Below, piece after piece: positions 12,673 through 25,559 of a stretch of DNA of 64,000 nt (positions are counted from its first letter, which is position 1; every line of letters starts with the position of its first letter). The DNA is taken from positions 14,044,687 to 14,108,686 of the forward strand of contig NW_025062475.1 of NCBI RefSeq assembly GCF_000002995.4. Reading direction: 5' to 3'. Position numbers and translations under genes: made by a program. Source of the stretch: Brugia malayi. Taxonomy: Eukaryota > Nematoda > Chromadorea > Rhabditida > Onchocercidae. Below the pieces are notes generated by a model that saw only the letters and a program-made list of their open reading frames with translations, had not been told where the DNA came from and made no database searches.

Positions 12673-14751
12673 AAGGGAAAGGAAAACAATATTATGTACA
12701 TACATGATGGCATTACTTAAATTTAATTTAAATTGATTTTTCTAATTTTTCTCCCCCAACAAATATCACAGTCTTGTAAATTTAAACCACCAAACCATGT
12801 ACATGTGCAATGTTTAAAATTTAATTTAAATTGATCTCTCTAATTTCTTTCTCCTCCTTCTCCCTCTGCCAAAAAAAAAAAATCTCACAATACATAAATT
12901 AAAGTTAAATTTCTTTTTTTTTTTAAATTTTTCTTTAAAAAAAAAGAAAAAATATTATTATCAGTCGAAGATTGATAGTAGTAGAGAAAACTATAGAAAT
13001 GATGACAAATTATTGAAAAAAAAAATATATATATATATATAAAGAAAGAATTGAAATATGCTTTTCTCCCTTTTACTTTTCTTTGTTTACAAATTTTTTT
13101 TTTCTCGTAATGTGATATTTAGTATTTTTGAAATGTTTTCTAAATAGAATATGAACTGAGATAATTGGGTATAAATTCCACTTCTTTATTTTTTAATTAA
13201 AATTTCACTATTAATTATAATCTAAGTAAAGAAGGCCGAGAAAGAGAAAGAGGGAGAGAGAGAGAAAGAGGGAGACGAAGAGATGAGAAAGAAAATAACA
13301 AGTGGAAAAGCAAATTTAAATAAAAATATAATTATATAATGTCTAAAAAATATTTCAGCCTATTTATTTAAACATTAAATAAACAAACAAACAAACAAAC
13401 AAACGAAAAAAAAAAAAAGAATGGAATGAGAAAAATGAGAACGAAACTAAATCTATTCAAAAAAGAGGAAAAAAAAACTGGAAAAAATGAAAAAAAAAAA
13501 AAAAAAAACGATAATTATTTTCTTTTTTTTACTAAATATAATTCATCTTCAATTATTCCAAATGTATTTGACAGAAGTAATACTCAAAAAAAAAAATTGA
13601 ATTTTAAAAATATAAAAATGACTACTGAGAAGGAGAAAACGAAGAAAAATAAAATAAAAAAAAAAAAGCTTTTCTTTCCATATTTTTTTTTTCTTATCTT
13701 TAAAAATAAAAAAAAATTTTTCTTCAATATTATTTATTTATTTTTTTTTTTCATTTTTCTTTTTTAGAAAAAATAAAATGAAAAGAAAAAGAAATCGATT
13801 TGCTACATATTTTCTTTAACAAAAAAGTATGACGTAGAATGAATTTCTCACATATCAATAATATAATAAATATATGCAATTTGCTGGAAAATAAAATGTC
13901 CTATAAGGTCGATTTCTAAAAAAAAAAGAAAAAAAAAAATTTAAGAAAAAATAAAATAACAAAATGACAATTAAAATCGATAATGGAAAAGAGAGAGAGA
14001 GAGAGAGAAAAAAAGGATAAGAAATAGGATGAAAAAAAAAGAAAAAATGAAAGGATAGATATGAGAAAAAATGAAGCAACAAAAGATATAAAGAAGTAAG
14101 CATAATTTTAATTTTAAGAAAAAAAGAAGCAAAAAAAGGAAAAAAAAAAAGAGAGAAGAAGAAGAGTGAGAAAGCAAAGTGAAGAATGAAATAGAATTTA
14201 AAATAAACTAAAAAAAAAAAAAAAAAAACGGAACGAAAGATAAAATTAAGGAAAAAAAAAAAAGGAAATAAAATTGCGATAAGGGAATATTTTCATTTTT
14301 TTCTCTCTCTCTCTCTCTCTCGCTCTTTCCCTTCTCTCTCTCTCTCTCCCACTTTTTCAATCCATTTATCCTCCAATCATTAATTAAGAATTCAATAAGC
14401 TAACGAAAGATTTTTCAAAAAAAAAAAAAAAATTTTTCAATCTTTTTTTTTTTTTCATTTTCTCTTTTCTCTTCTAATCTTTTCGTTTTTCTTTTTTCTT
14501 TTTTTTTATATAACTTACAAATTGCTGTCATTTCCGAAACAGACAAAATTTTTTTTTTCACTCATTTTTTTCACATTTGTAATTTATTAAAGGGAATTTT
14601 TCAAAATGAAACAATAAATTAAAAAGAAAGGAAAAAAAAAAAAAATAAATAAATCAAATGTAGTTTTTAATTATTGGATACATAAATTCTATGGTCTTTT
14701 TTTTTTTTTTACGATCGAAAAGAAAAATGAAAAAGCAAACAAATATGATAA

Positions 14752-15079
14752 AATGACGTATACGTTGATAGTATATAAATGTATGCATGTAGATATGGTG
14801 AAGATGTGAAACACGTAAAAGACGTGACTACGTAAAAGACGTGAGTACAAAAATGATATTTTAATAAATGTTAGTTTAATTAATTAAACCACTGAATCAT
14901 TTCTTTCATATTCATTTGACGCTAACAATGCTGTACACAAATATGACGTATAACAGGAAAAAAAAAAAAGAAATACAAAGTAGAAGAAAGAAACGTAGAA
15001 TACGTGAAACAAACGGAAGTGTAAAATGCGTGAAAATTATCAAATGTATATGGTAAATAAAAAATGAAAAAAACGTCAA
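14752..15079 (+). promoter_or_regulatory. cluster of ACGT-core motifs (possible bZIP/bHLH sites)
   Basis: At least eight ACGT cores within about 330 bases of otherwise AT-only DNA: ATGACGTATACG, AACACGTAAAAGACGTGACT, ACGTAAAAGACGTGAGTAC, ATGACGTATAAC, GAAACGTAGAATACGTGAAA and AAACGTCAAA. Includes TGACGT half-sites (CRE-like). Functional role is inference. Confidence 0.4.
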
Positions 15080-16585
15080 ATATAAAAATTCATAATATAT
15101 ATATGATTTTAGCAACTAATAACAATCAGACAAGCATTTGACAATAAAAACAATGTTGACAACAAAAATTAAATGAATAGATTGAAATAATTTATTTAAA
15201 AAAAAAAATAAATAAATAAATTTGAACTATTATAAACTAAAAAGAAAAAAAAAAAGTTAGTTAAATGAAGAGTTTTTTTATTTATTGTCAAAAAAAAAAA
15301 AAAAGGTTTAACAAATTTTATGGATGCCCTTGGGAAGATAGTCCTTATTCAATGATAATATGCAAGAAATTTCAACAGTTTACAATACCTTGGCCTCTTT
15401 AAATAAAAATTTTTGAACATTGTATGAAAGAAGAAGAAGAAAAGTGTAAAATAATCCTTCAATCATTTTAAGTTTTTGTATAAAAAAAAAAAAAAAAAGA
15501 GAAAAACCACATTTTATGGATGAAAAAAAAAAAGCAAAAGGTGTAAAAAGTGTAAATTTCTCATTTTTTTTTTTTAATTTTATTTTTATTTACTTTTTTT
15601 TTTTTTTGTTTCTTTTAAAATAGTCAAATAAACCATTTTAAACATTTCATTTTTTTTTTTTATTAAGATATCAAATAAATAATCATACAATGTATGATTG
15701 ATTACAATGGAAAATGAAAAAAATGTTTTCTCTTTTTTTAAAAAAAAAAAAAAAAAATAGAAATATCTCAAAATAATATTAATCAAAAAAAAAAAAAAAA
15801 AATGATACGTCATTTTAGCTCATCTCATAATATTATATTATTTTATTGCTACTTATAAAGAAATGAATTTACGTTGTAACATTGAAAGGGAAAATTTTTA
15901 CGTCCAAAAATATGTGTCAATCAATTCATCTAATTTGATTCATTTCTAATTGAATAAATTATTCATTCAAAAAATAAATTTAAAATAAAACATAAAAAAA
16001 TTCAATAAAGAAAGAGAAGGTAAGAGAGAAAGAAAAGAAAAGAAAAGAAAAAAAAAAAATTGTATTTCAATAATTTTTTTTTTTTTATTCATTTTTTTTT
16101 TTTTTTTTTATTCTTTCTTTTTGCTAAATTACTTTTCAATTAAGCAAAAAAGAATATGAGAATGAAAGAAAATTTCTAAATTTTTCTCATTTTTCTAACG
16201 TCATTTTATATTCATTTTTTTTTTTTTTCTCATTTTTTCATGAAATAAAATAACAATACTAATTGAACAAAATCAATAAAATTATTTTAAAATATTAAAA
16301 GTTATCATTAATAAAACAAAAAAATAAAATGAAATGAATTGAAACACATTTATCAAATCATTATTATTTCCTTTTTTTCTTTTTTCTGTTGAGAGAGAGA
16401 GAGAGAGAGAAAAGGAAAAATAAAAAAAAAAAAAAAAGAAATTTTCAAAAGAATCATTTGGAAACAATTCACTAAGCCCATTTTGTTGCAAACAAAAAAT
16501 TGAAAAATTCCGGTTCCATTTTGCTCAAATTTTTTGAAGTTTTTTTTCTATTTTTTTTTTCTTCCACTCATAATACCTCTCTCTC

Positions 16586-16616
<31 letters not shown>

Positions 16617-16985
16617 ACTTTTCTTGCCATATTTTCTCTTCTTCACACAAAATCTCTTCAAACTAAGCATTACACATTTCAACTTTAAAATAAAAATACA
16701 TGTTATTAGGAGAGAGAGAAAAAAAAAAAATCTTTAAAATAAGTTGATTGCTGCTGCTGCTGCTTTTTTAACCATTCATTTCTCTTTACAACTATTTCAT
16801 ATATCAAAATTTTTTTTTCTTTTTTTAAAAAAGAAAAAAAAAAAACTAAAATAATTTTATTTCTATTCAAAAATAAAAATTTCATGCTGTTAAAGTTAAA
16901 CTTTTCTCACTTTATATGATAATGAGTTATGGCATACGAATGTCAAATATTCAAATATTTTAAATGTAAAATGCAAAAAACTAAC

Positions 16986-17390
16986 CGATTGTCGAGAGGA
17001 TTTTTTAGTTGCATTTGAATCTTTCAATTTTCGCTTACGCTCCTTCTTTTCCAATTTTTCATCACCAATTAATTCACGCTCACGCATTTCACGTTCACGT
17101 CGTTCTTTTCGCTCACGTTTTCTCTCTTTGCGTAATCGTCGCTCTTCGCTATCAATGCTAGTTCCTTCACGCACTCCACGTTCTCGACGCTCTCTACGAT
17201 CTCTTCGACGTTGCTCCTTCTTTTCACGTCGTAAACGTCTCCTCTCCAGTTTTCGCTCCTTCTCTAATTGGGCCTTACTTTTGCGGCCTTTTTTCTTAAT
17301 TAAGCCTAACCGTACATTTTCCTCATACCTACGCCGTTTCTCTTCTGCTTCCTCTTTTGCTTTGATAGCTTTCAGTTCGTCCTGAAAGAC
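16986..17390 (-). CDS. gene 1 exon 4, long Arg/Lys/Glu charged helix with KKKGRKSK element
   Basis: The largest exon of the window: 405 bases, 135 codons, both ends phase 0, acceptor TTTTCAG and donor TCG|GTTAGT. The product starts VFQDELKAIKAKEEAEEKRRR and continues as a nearly uninterrupted charged helix (E-K-R-R repeats) to about residue 125, then a Ser-rich end SSRQS. Residues about 32-39 read KKKGRKSK, resembling an AT-hook or nuclear localisation signal. Such single-alpha-helix or coiled-coil regions are common in chromatin and RNA-processing proteins, so a nuclear role is inference. Unlike the GA microsatellites nearby, Arg is encoded by mixed CGT/CGA/AGG codons, which argues for selection on protein. 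The antisense open frame 17128-17385 is a shadow. A second in-frame acceptor lies nine bases inside (start 17381). Confidence 0.87.
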
Positions 17391-18399
17391 CTGAAAATTA
17401 ACAAAATGATTAGATGATGAAGAAACAATTAAAATTTTAAAAAAAAAAAACAAATTTAATTTATTTTTTAAATACTTTACATCAAAATAAAGAAATTTAA
17501 CATTGACAAATGAAAGAAATTCATGACCCTAAATCAACATTACAATTTATTCGCAATAGAAAATCTACATGCCACAAAATTTAAAAGCTTCCATTCTCTT
17601 TCTCTCTCTCTCTCTCTCTCTTTCCCTCTTTCTCTCTGTTTTAGTAACTTTTCTTTAACAAAAGTAATTTTAAAGAGCACGAAAGAAATGAATGGATAGG
17701 AAAAGGAGAAAGGATAGGATGGATTACTCTTTTTCCTAAAACTAGGACGATATCAGGTGAAGGACAATCGAGCGCGGCGGTATGTTTTATTCCCAAACGT
17801 TACACATACACACACATACATACACATACATACACATGCATACATACATATTTACATATAAATATTTTATTCTATCAATGAAGAAAATTGAAATTTTAGG
17901 AAAAGAAAAAAGGAATAATTCTCTCATTATTAAAAATGAAATGAAAAATTTTTTTTGAATTAAAATATTAGAAAATTATTTCACATTATAATATTATTTC
18001 ATACTTTTCTTTTTTTTTTTCAAAAAAAAGAAAAAGGAAAAACTAACAAATAAATTTAAACATTTAAACAAAAAAAAAAAAAAGAAAACTAAAAAGTGTA
18101 ATCGATTAGCGCTAAAAATCCTTTAAATACTTATTAATATTCTTTCTTTTTTTTGTCATCCATATGAATAATATCATATGATTTCTTCTCTTTTCTTTCC
18201 TTTTTTTTTTCAAATTAAAAAAAAAAGAAAAGTAAAGGACATAAAAATTTTAAAATAGCTTTTTCGTAAAAAAATTTAAATTGATTAGTACTCTTTCTTT
18301 CTTTCTTTCTCTCTCTCTCTCTCTTCTCTTTCTCTCCTTTTTTTTGTAATTATGAAAAAAAAAAAAGCAAAAATAAAAATAAAAATAAACAAAGATGAC
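17391..18399 (-). other. intron of gene 1 (about 1 kb)
   Basis: Bounded by the exon 3 donor and exon 4 acceptor. Holds a CT tract near 17600-17640, an ACAT repeat at 17804-17850 and a short CpG-bearing patch at 17747-17785 (CGAGCGCGGCGG) that is odd for this base composition. Otherwise A/T-rich. Confidence 0.65.
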
Positions 18400-18531
18400 C
18401 TGTAAATCATTTAAATTTTTGAACATCAACAAGGAAAAATCATCAATAATTGATTCTTTCAATAATGTAATTTTGTCTTTTACCAATAATGTTTTTACAT
18501 ATGTTTGTGAACATGAACATGACATCGAATC
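18400..18531 (-). CDS. gene 1 exon 3, Cys/Ser motif and amphipathic segment
   Basis: Minus-strand exon of 132 bases (44 codons). The acceptor TTTACAG precedes GATTCG; the reading begins DSMSCSCSQTYVKTLL and ends FKNLNDLQ. Both ends are phase 0, matching exons 2 and 4. The proposed donor CAG|GTCATC is weak past the GT. An alternative donor nine bases further on (GTTTAT, exon end 18391) keeps the frame and would add Val-Ile-Phe. The segment has an SCSCS cluster followed by an alternating charged/hydrophobic stretch (KDKITLLKESIIDDFSLL) that could be helical and lead into the charged helix of exon 4. No family recognised. Confidence 0.75.
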
Positions 18532-19644
18532 CTGTAAATAAATTTTTTTTTTTTAATTTTATTAATTAATAAATGAAATGATTAAATTACAATTATTATT
18601 GCCTTCTTCAATTTTTCCCCTTTTTTTTTTCTTTTTTTTTTTTTGTTAATTAATTATTGTTCATGTTATAAATTTTAAAGTTTTTTTTATTTTCCTTTTT
18701 CCTACTTTTCATTTACAAACTAAAATTTTATTGTCATCGTTAATTTTATTTGTTAAAAGAATTTTGTCGTATTTGTTTACACTTTCCTTAATGCAATGTT
18801 TTATTTACATTAACTTAAAATGTCCAAGTTAATGTCAATAAAGTACTTTAATTACTCCAAAATCAAAGATGATAAATTCCAATGATCAAATGATCTTGGC
18901 TAATTAACATTTAAACTTATTTACTTTTATTTAAATTTAAATAGCGAATTATAATTCCTATACTTTTCTTATATTTTATTAATATTTAAATGAATATTTA
19001 GATGAAATTTAATGCTAGTAATATTTAAATGTATAAAAAATTAATAATAATAATATAATATAAATAATATATAAAAAATAATAATAATAATATTTAAGTG
19101 AATGAATTAATTAAAAATTATTTCACAGTAAAACAAACAATAAAATTTTTAGTCACTTTTTTTTCTATCATTGAAATTAATTTGTTGATTCTATAAAATG
19201 TTCAATCATTTCTTTAATTTTCATAAAAATATTTCTTTTAAATGTAAATTTGAATTATATTTTATGCATCATATATAAAAATTAAAATCCAAGAATTCTA
19301 AGAATTATAAAAATTTTCATCAAATTATCTTTCCTTTTTTTTAAAAAAATGTTAGTAAAAAGCTAATCAAAAAAAAAAAAAAAAAGTTTAAAATAAGAAA
19401 TAATTATAAGTGCAATATTCAATGATCATATCAATTGTGATCGTTCATTTTTCATCTTTTTTACCTTTTTTTTTAATTTTATTTTTTATTTTTGCTTTTT
19501 TTTTTGATCTTCTGTTTCTCGAAATAAATCCAACAAAAATGTATAATCAATAATAATAATATGTCTTTAAAAAAAAAACAAACAAAAAAAGAAAAGAATA
19601 AAGCAAACCAAAACTAATGCATTAATCAAAATAACGATGTGAAT

Positions 19645-19675
19645 AAAAAAAAAAAAAAAAAAAAAAAAATTTTTT

Positions 19676-19721
<46 letters not shown>
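19645..19721 (+). repeat. double long poly-A run
   Basis: A run of about 24 A and one of about 37 A, separated by a TTTTTTAAAAATTT spacer. Confidence 0.9.
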
Positions 19722-19726
<5 letters not shown>

Positions 19727-21270
19727 TTTCAAAATTTTATTGCTTAAAATATCATAAATTATAGCCTCATTATATTTTTTAAATTTCTAACAAAAAAAAA
19801 AAAAAAATCATCGCTACTTTATTGATTAATTTAAAATAAAATTTAAAACAAAGAAAAAACAAAAAACGAAAAAAAAAAAAAAAAAAAACTGAAAGACTTA
19901 AATGATATTTCATTTCCTCTAAATATAAACATAACAATATCGATAGCTAAGCAATGATAAATAAAATTAACTTTATTTTTAACTTTAATTTTACTTACTT
20001 ACTTTCTTTTTTAATTTTATTTTATTTTATACAAATGATAAAACTGATATCTAAATTAAAATCAAAATTAAAATAACAATGATCTTATCATTATAGTGCA
20101 TATGAAATAATCATATGATAATAAATAATACTATCATTTCTTTCATTTGTTTAAATAACAAATAAAAATTATCAAATGTTATTGCTTATTGCTAATATCA
20201 AAAAAAAAAAAAAAATGAAATAAAATAAAATAAAAATAAGAAATCAATATTATTTTATAATATTTCATATTAAAAATAACATTTAATGAATTAATTTGTA
20301 ATTTAATCAAAAAATTGAAAAATTTTTCACTCTTCGCAACTAAAAAATTTCGTTTAATTGCATGCATATTCGTAAATATTTGCGATATTTTACTAAATGC
20401 GAAATTTAAAATTTTAATCGTTAAATTCTAAACTCTAATTGGATTATTTCAATAAATGAATTCTATCATTTAAAAATTTGAAATATGAATAATTTATGAT
20501 TAAATTCATTATTCCCTCTAACCCATATTCTATACTCTTTTCTTTTTATCGTTATTTTGTTTAAAATTAAAACTAAAAAAAAAAAAATCTCATTGAAAAA
20601 AAGAAAAAAAAAAGTAGGAAAAATTATTTCATAAAAAATAAATTGAAAGGGAAATGAATGAAAAAGAGAGGGACAGAGAGAGAGAGAGGGAGAAAGAGAG
20701 AGAGAAATAAGATAAAATTGATAGATTGTCATCTTCTAAAAATGAAATGATATTTAAACAGAAATGATCAAAAAAAAAAAAAAGGAAAGAAATGTCCTTT
20801 CTAGTTTTTCGCTTTTTTTTTTTACTTTAAAAAAAACAATTTCCCTCTATCTATTTTTTACCTTTACTTTAAAAAAAAAAAGATGAAATAAAACTGAAAT
20901 TAGATAATTTTTAGAAAATTAATCATGATGAATTTTATATTCAATCTAGTTGCTTACTGAAGCAAATATAAATTATTAAAAAAAGAAAGAAAAAAGGAAA
21001 CAAAAAAAAAAAAAAATATAAAAATCTTTCTTCATATTTATGAATTGTATAGCAAAAATTTTTGTTTATGTTTTTTCATTTTTTTTTTTCCGAAATTTTT
21101 TTTTCTAATGAATTTAAGTATTTAATAATGATTTGTATAAATTTCTAATTAAACAATTATTGTTATTCTTATTCTTCTTATTATTATCATTATCATTAAT
21201 TGTTATATACATAGATGGATAATTAAACTAATTTAACCATAAAATTGTTTATCTCTATTTTTTAATCATC

Positions 21271-21299
21271 ATTCCTATTATTACTATTATTATTATCAA

Positions 21300-21330
<31 letters not shown>

Positions 21331-21335
21331 GTTAT
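21271..21335 (+). repeat. ATT microsatellite in gene 1 intron
   Basis: TTATTA run with a few interruptions. Confidence 0.9.
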
Positions 21336-21813
21336 TTACAGTAATTTGCTTTTATTTATTAAATATTTCTCAATTGAATAGTGCGCTTTGTACGATATGA
21401 CAAATTTAAATATTTATTATCACTAAATATAATTTACTAATGCTTATCATTTACATATTCTCTTTATCATTTATGAATATTATAGCTTCATTTTAATAAT
21501 AATTCTCATTTTCTCATATTTTCTTCACACTCAAATAAATATGACAAAATTATTTAAAATAATATTAACTATCTATCATATATGACAAACAAAACAAAAA
21601 AAAATCAAAGTAATAATTATTTATTATAAAGTAAAAAAAAAAAAAAAAATTAATTTTTTTTTCCTTTTAAATATGATTTACATAAGCTAAATTAAAGAAA
21701 TTTTTAAGCTTTTTTTTTTTAAAAAAAATAACTTTAAACATTTTTTTTATTTTTTTTAATAACTTTTTTTTTTTATTAAAATTCAATATAATATTGAAAA
21801 AACAAAAATTTAC

Positions 21814-21949
21814 ATTTGAAATGGTTGACGTTCCCTCTTTTACATCTTTAGCAGGTTGAATTAAACTTAACGATTGTTTTGCTATTGAATCAACGTTAAT
21901 TGTTTGTCCGTTACGAAGTGAACTACCACGACGACGTCCAACACTTTTC
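21814..21949 (-). CDS. gene 1 exon 2, basic Arg/Ser-rich segment
   Basis: Minus-strand exon of 136 bases. The acceptor is a T-rich tract ending TATAG before GAAAAGTG; the donor is AAT|GTAAAT. It takes one base to complete the Arg codon split with exon 1, then encodes 45 residues beginning KSVGRRRGSSLRNGQ and ending STISN on a codon boundary. The RRRGSS patch looks like a basic phospho-site or a nuclear localisation element. The G+C content and codon regularity stand out sharply from the flanking poly-A/poly-T sequence. No family recognised. Confidence 0.82.
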
Positions 21950-23517
21950 CTATAAAAAAAAGAAAAAAAATTAAATTTCAAAAAAAAAAAATTAATATAT
22001 ATAAATTTGTTTAAAAAAAAATAAAAAAAAAAAACTCAGCTAAAATGATATATTGAAAATATTTTAATTTCTTCATTCTTTCTTTTTTTCTTAAAATTGA
22101 GTTATGACAATGTAAATTTTAAACTTTAAACTCATTTATTTATATTTTAGAAATTGTTAAATTGATTTAAAAAAAAAAAAAAAAATTAATGTATATTAAA
22201 TGAAATTATTATTTTTTTTTAATCCTTTCAAATGCTATAAAAATAATGCATTAAATGAAAAAAAAAAAAGAGAAAAATTGTAAAAGATGAAAATCCCTTC
22301 TTTATCTAAAAGAATGCAATGCATCATCAAAATGCTCGATAAAATGAAAAGTACAAAAATGAAATTTAATAAATGAAAATAAAATTGGAATATTTTTTTG
22401 TAATGTTAATTTAACTAATTAAAAATTAAATGATAGTTATGATTAAAATTTCAAAAATTAGGAGAAAAAAAAGAAAGCGAAAAAAAAAAAAAACAAAAAT
22501 GAATAATTAGTATGGGAAAATAAATGATGTAATTAAATAATAAATGATAAAAAAAAAAGTAATCAGCACTAATCAGTCATGATAAGTACATATATATAAA
22601 TCTTACAAAGTTATTTTAAACCAAATTTTCATTTTTTATTTTTATTTTTACTTTTTTAAAAAAAAGAGAAAAAAACAATTAATTGTTAACAATTTATTAT
22701 GACTGATAAATGTTGGCAACAATTTTACAATATTTGTAATAATAATCATTATTTGATGATAATAATAATGATAAGAAATATTTATTATTATCATTATTAT
22801 TTATAACATTTTATTAAATTCTAGCAATTTCATCGTTTTCTTAATAATCCTTTCTTCCTGTAATTTCGAATTTTATATCAGAAAATAAAATTACATAACT
22901 TAATTATATTATTTAAAAATATAAATTTTAAATTGCATAATCTAATAAAAATTGTGCAAAATTTACCATCCTTCCTGCTTTTTCAGTTTATTATTAATAA
23001 TAAATAATATAAAATAAATTAATAATAAATAATATAAAATAAAATTAAGAAAAGTAAAATATAAAAAAAGTTAAAATAGTAAATTATTACAATTCTATTT
23101 CTAAAAATAATTGCAAATATATACTTAATAATTAAATAATCAAATCTTATCAATTTTATCAACAAAAAAATATATATTAAATTTAACAAGGAATAAAGAG
23201 ACATGAGATAGAAAGAGGGAAAAAGAGAGGGAGAGGGAGAGAGAGAGAGAGAGAGAGAAAGGAAAATGAAGAATAAAATAGCTAAAAATAATCGTAAATA
23301 GAAAATGATAACAAAAAAAAAGAAAAGAAATGACTTTTCCGTTTCTTTCATTCCCATATTTTAACACATTTTCATCTTTTTTTCTCTTCCTCCTATTTCT
23401 TTCTTTTTTTTTTTTTTTTAAAATGCATTTAATTTTAAAATGAATGAAAAAAAAAAAAACTTTTTTTTTTCCTTCTTATATTATATGCTGCAATAAAAAT
23501 GAATAATAATTGATGAG

Positions 23518-23567
<50 letters not shown>

Positions 23568-25559
23568 AAAAGTTTACAGGATTAAAAACTATTTCAAATA
23601 GAAATTAATAAGTTTCAAAAGTTTTACAAAATATTATTCTTTTCTTATCAATTTTTTTTCACAAAAAAAAAAGAAAAAAAAGTTATTATAAATTAAAACA
23701 TATGTATATCTATGAGAAGTGTACACTTTATAAATTGATAAGTTTAGAGAATACTAATAATCAAATAAATGAATAATTGTAAAAAGAAAGAATTTTTCTT
23801 TTTTATTTTTTTTGATTTTATTTTACATTTCTTTTTTAAAAATTGAATTTCCCTTTTCGATTATTTACAAAAAAAAAAAAAAATTTTTCACAAAAACATT
23901 GTTCATTGAAAGTTTTTCCATTCTCTTTAAATTCTTTTTAAATATTTAACTATTACTACTCCTATATCATTGAAATATTTAATTTTTTTTAAAATTTTTT
24001 TTTAGTATGAAATTTAATATGAAAAATATTTAATTAGTATGAATATTATAGCATTCTCAGAATTTATCAATTTATAAAATATTTTTCACAGATAAAATAA
24101 GTCTAAAATTATTCTCCATTTTCATCTTTTTTTTTTTTTGAAATTTAATTATTTTATTTGAAATAATATTATGAAATGAAATTATGCAAATTGTCACATG
24201 TCATTGCAACCCGGAAAATTTGAATAATTGTTTCAGATAATTAAATATGATAGCAATTATAAAATATTAATGAAAAATAAATAAATAAAAGAGAAAACAC
24301 ATGATTATCACATTATTTGCTAATAATTTAGATGCTAACAGAGGAAGGGAGAGAGGGAAAAAGAGAGAGAGAGAGAGAAAAGGGAAAATTTTAAGCTTTA
24401 TATTTATCTTCCATTCTCTCTCTCTCTCTCTCTTTTGCTCCCTCTTTTTTCTTCCAAAATTAATTTAATATCAAAATTTCAAAACTATTATATCTTTCTC
24501 TCTTATTCTTATAAATGGTAAAATTTGATAAGTAGTTCCTTTCTTCGTTTTATTTTCATTTAAACTCAAAGAATGCGTTTTTTTTTTTTTTATTTTTTGA
24601 TTTAAATAAATGAGAAATGTTTGTCAATTGATCATTTTAAGTTATTATTAATTAAAAATAATAAATTAACAAAGAATTAATCTAAGATTAAAATGATAAA
24701 ATATGCCTAATCAATATGCATTAATCAATTTTACTAATAAATCAATAATCGACTTTTTCAATTTTTTATCTCAAATTTTTAGTTCAATTTTCGATATCAA
24801 TTAAAAATATTGCTCGATGACCTAATTTAATTCAAATGGATAAATGTAAAGTTAAAAAAGAGGAAATTATTTGTCATTATCACAATTAATTCTTTCAAAA
24901 AAATAAGAGTATGTTTTTTTTTTTTTTAAATTGAAAAAGACAAATATGAAAAAGATTAGTAAAAGTTTAAAAGTTTTTGCAAAACGATTATCAAACTAAC
25001 TAAATTATATTATTCACAAAGGTCAAAGGTTAAACATTCATCCGTTAATTGTAACTTTTTTAGGAAAAGAAAAAGAAAAAATTTTTTTTGCAATGTTAAC
25101 TATATGGGATAATTACATCTAATTAAATCTTGAAATTGTCATAAAATAATTTTCTTTTAATCACTTTTTTCATTTCAAAAAAAAAAAAAATTTTATCATT
25201 TTATATCAAAAAGTTATCGTTGTATGAGATAAAATTGATTATTCATTAGCTAAAATAAATTTGAATATATCTTCAAAAAAAAAAAAAAAAAAAAGAACGT
25301 CCAATTATTCTATTTTCTTTCTTTTGTTTTTTTTTTTTTTTCCCAACAATTTATTAAACTATATTAATTATCAATAAATTATATAATTAAAATATTTGTA
25401 TTTGAAATTATTTTCATACAATTAAAATTAAATTAATGAATTGCAAAAAAAAAAAAAGTAATTTAATACACAAAAATATTTATTAATAAAATAAAATAAA
25501 TTATAATTAAATATAATTTTAATCAAAATTATTATTAATAATTTTTTTTTTTTTTTTAC
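21950..25559 (-). other. intron of gene 1 (3.6 kb)
   Basis: A/T-rich, with GA tracts at about 23218-23260, 23522-23562 and 24345-24380 and a CT tract near 24416-24433. No exon seen. Confidence 0.65.
23522..23562 (+). repeat. GA microsatellite
   Basis: Pure GA run of about 20 units, in a gene 1 intron. Confidence 0.95.

Larger units (their letters stand above)
1786..16985 (-). other. 15.2 kb intron of gene 1 (or undetected exons within)
   Basis: Between the two phase-0 ends of exons 4 and 5. Filled with A/T homopolymers, GA/CT tracts, CA repeats, an AAT run (7361-7394), ATTC repeats (6652-6677), a diverged GACT/TAAC tetranucleotide region (12331-12460), a CA/TG hairpin (10296-10355), a GC-rich island (11090-11560) and an ACGT-motif cluster (14752-15079). 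No convincing additional exon of gene 1 was seen on the minus strand, but small exons could be missed. Confidence 0.5.
18532..21813 (-). other. intron of gene 1 (3.3 kb)
   Basis: A/T homopolymers, including the longest A run area in the window (19645-19721), a GA tract at 20665-20705 and an ATT run at 21271-21335. No exon seen. Confidence 0.65.

Noticed and set aside
17128..17385. Plus-strand open frame rich in Arg/Ser/Leu
   Set aside because: Exact antisense of gene 1 exon 4, which has splice sites and phase support on the minus strand.
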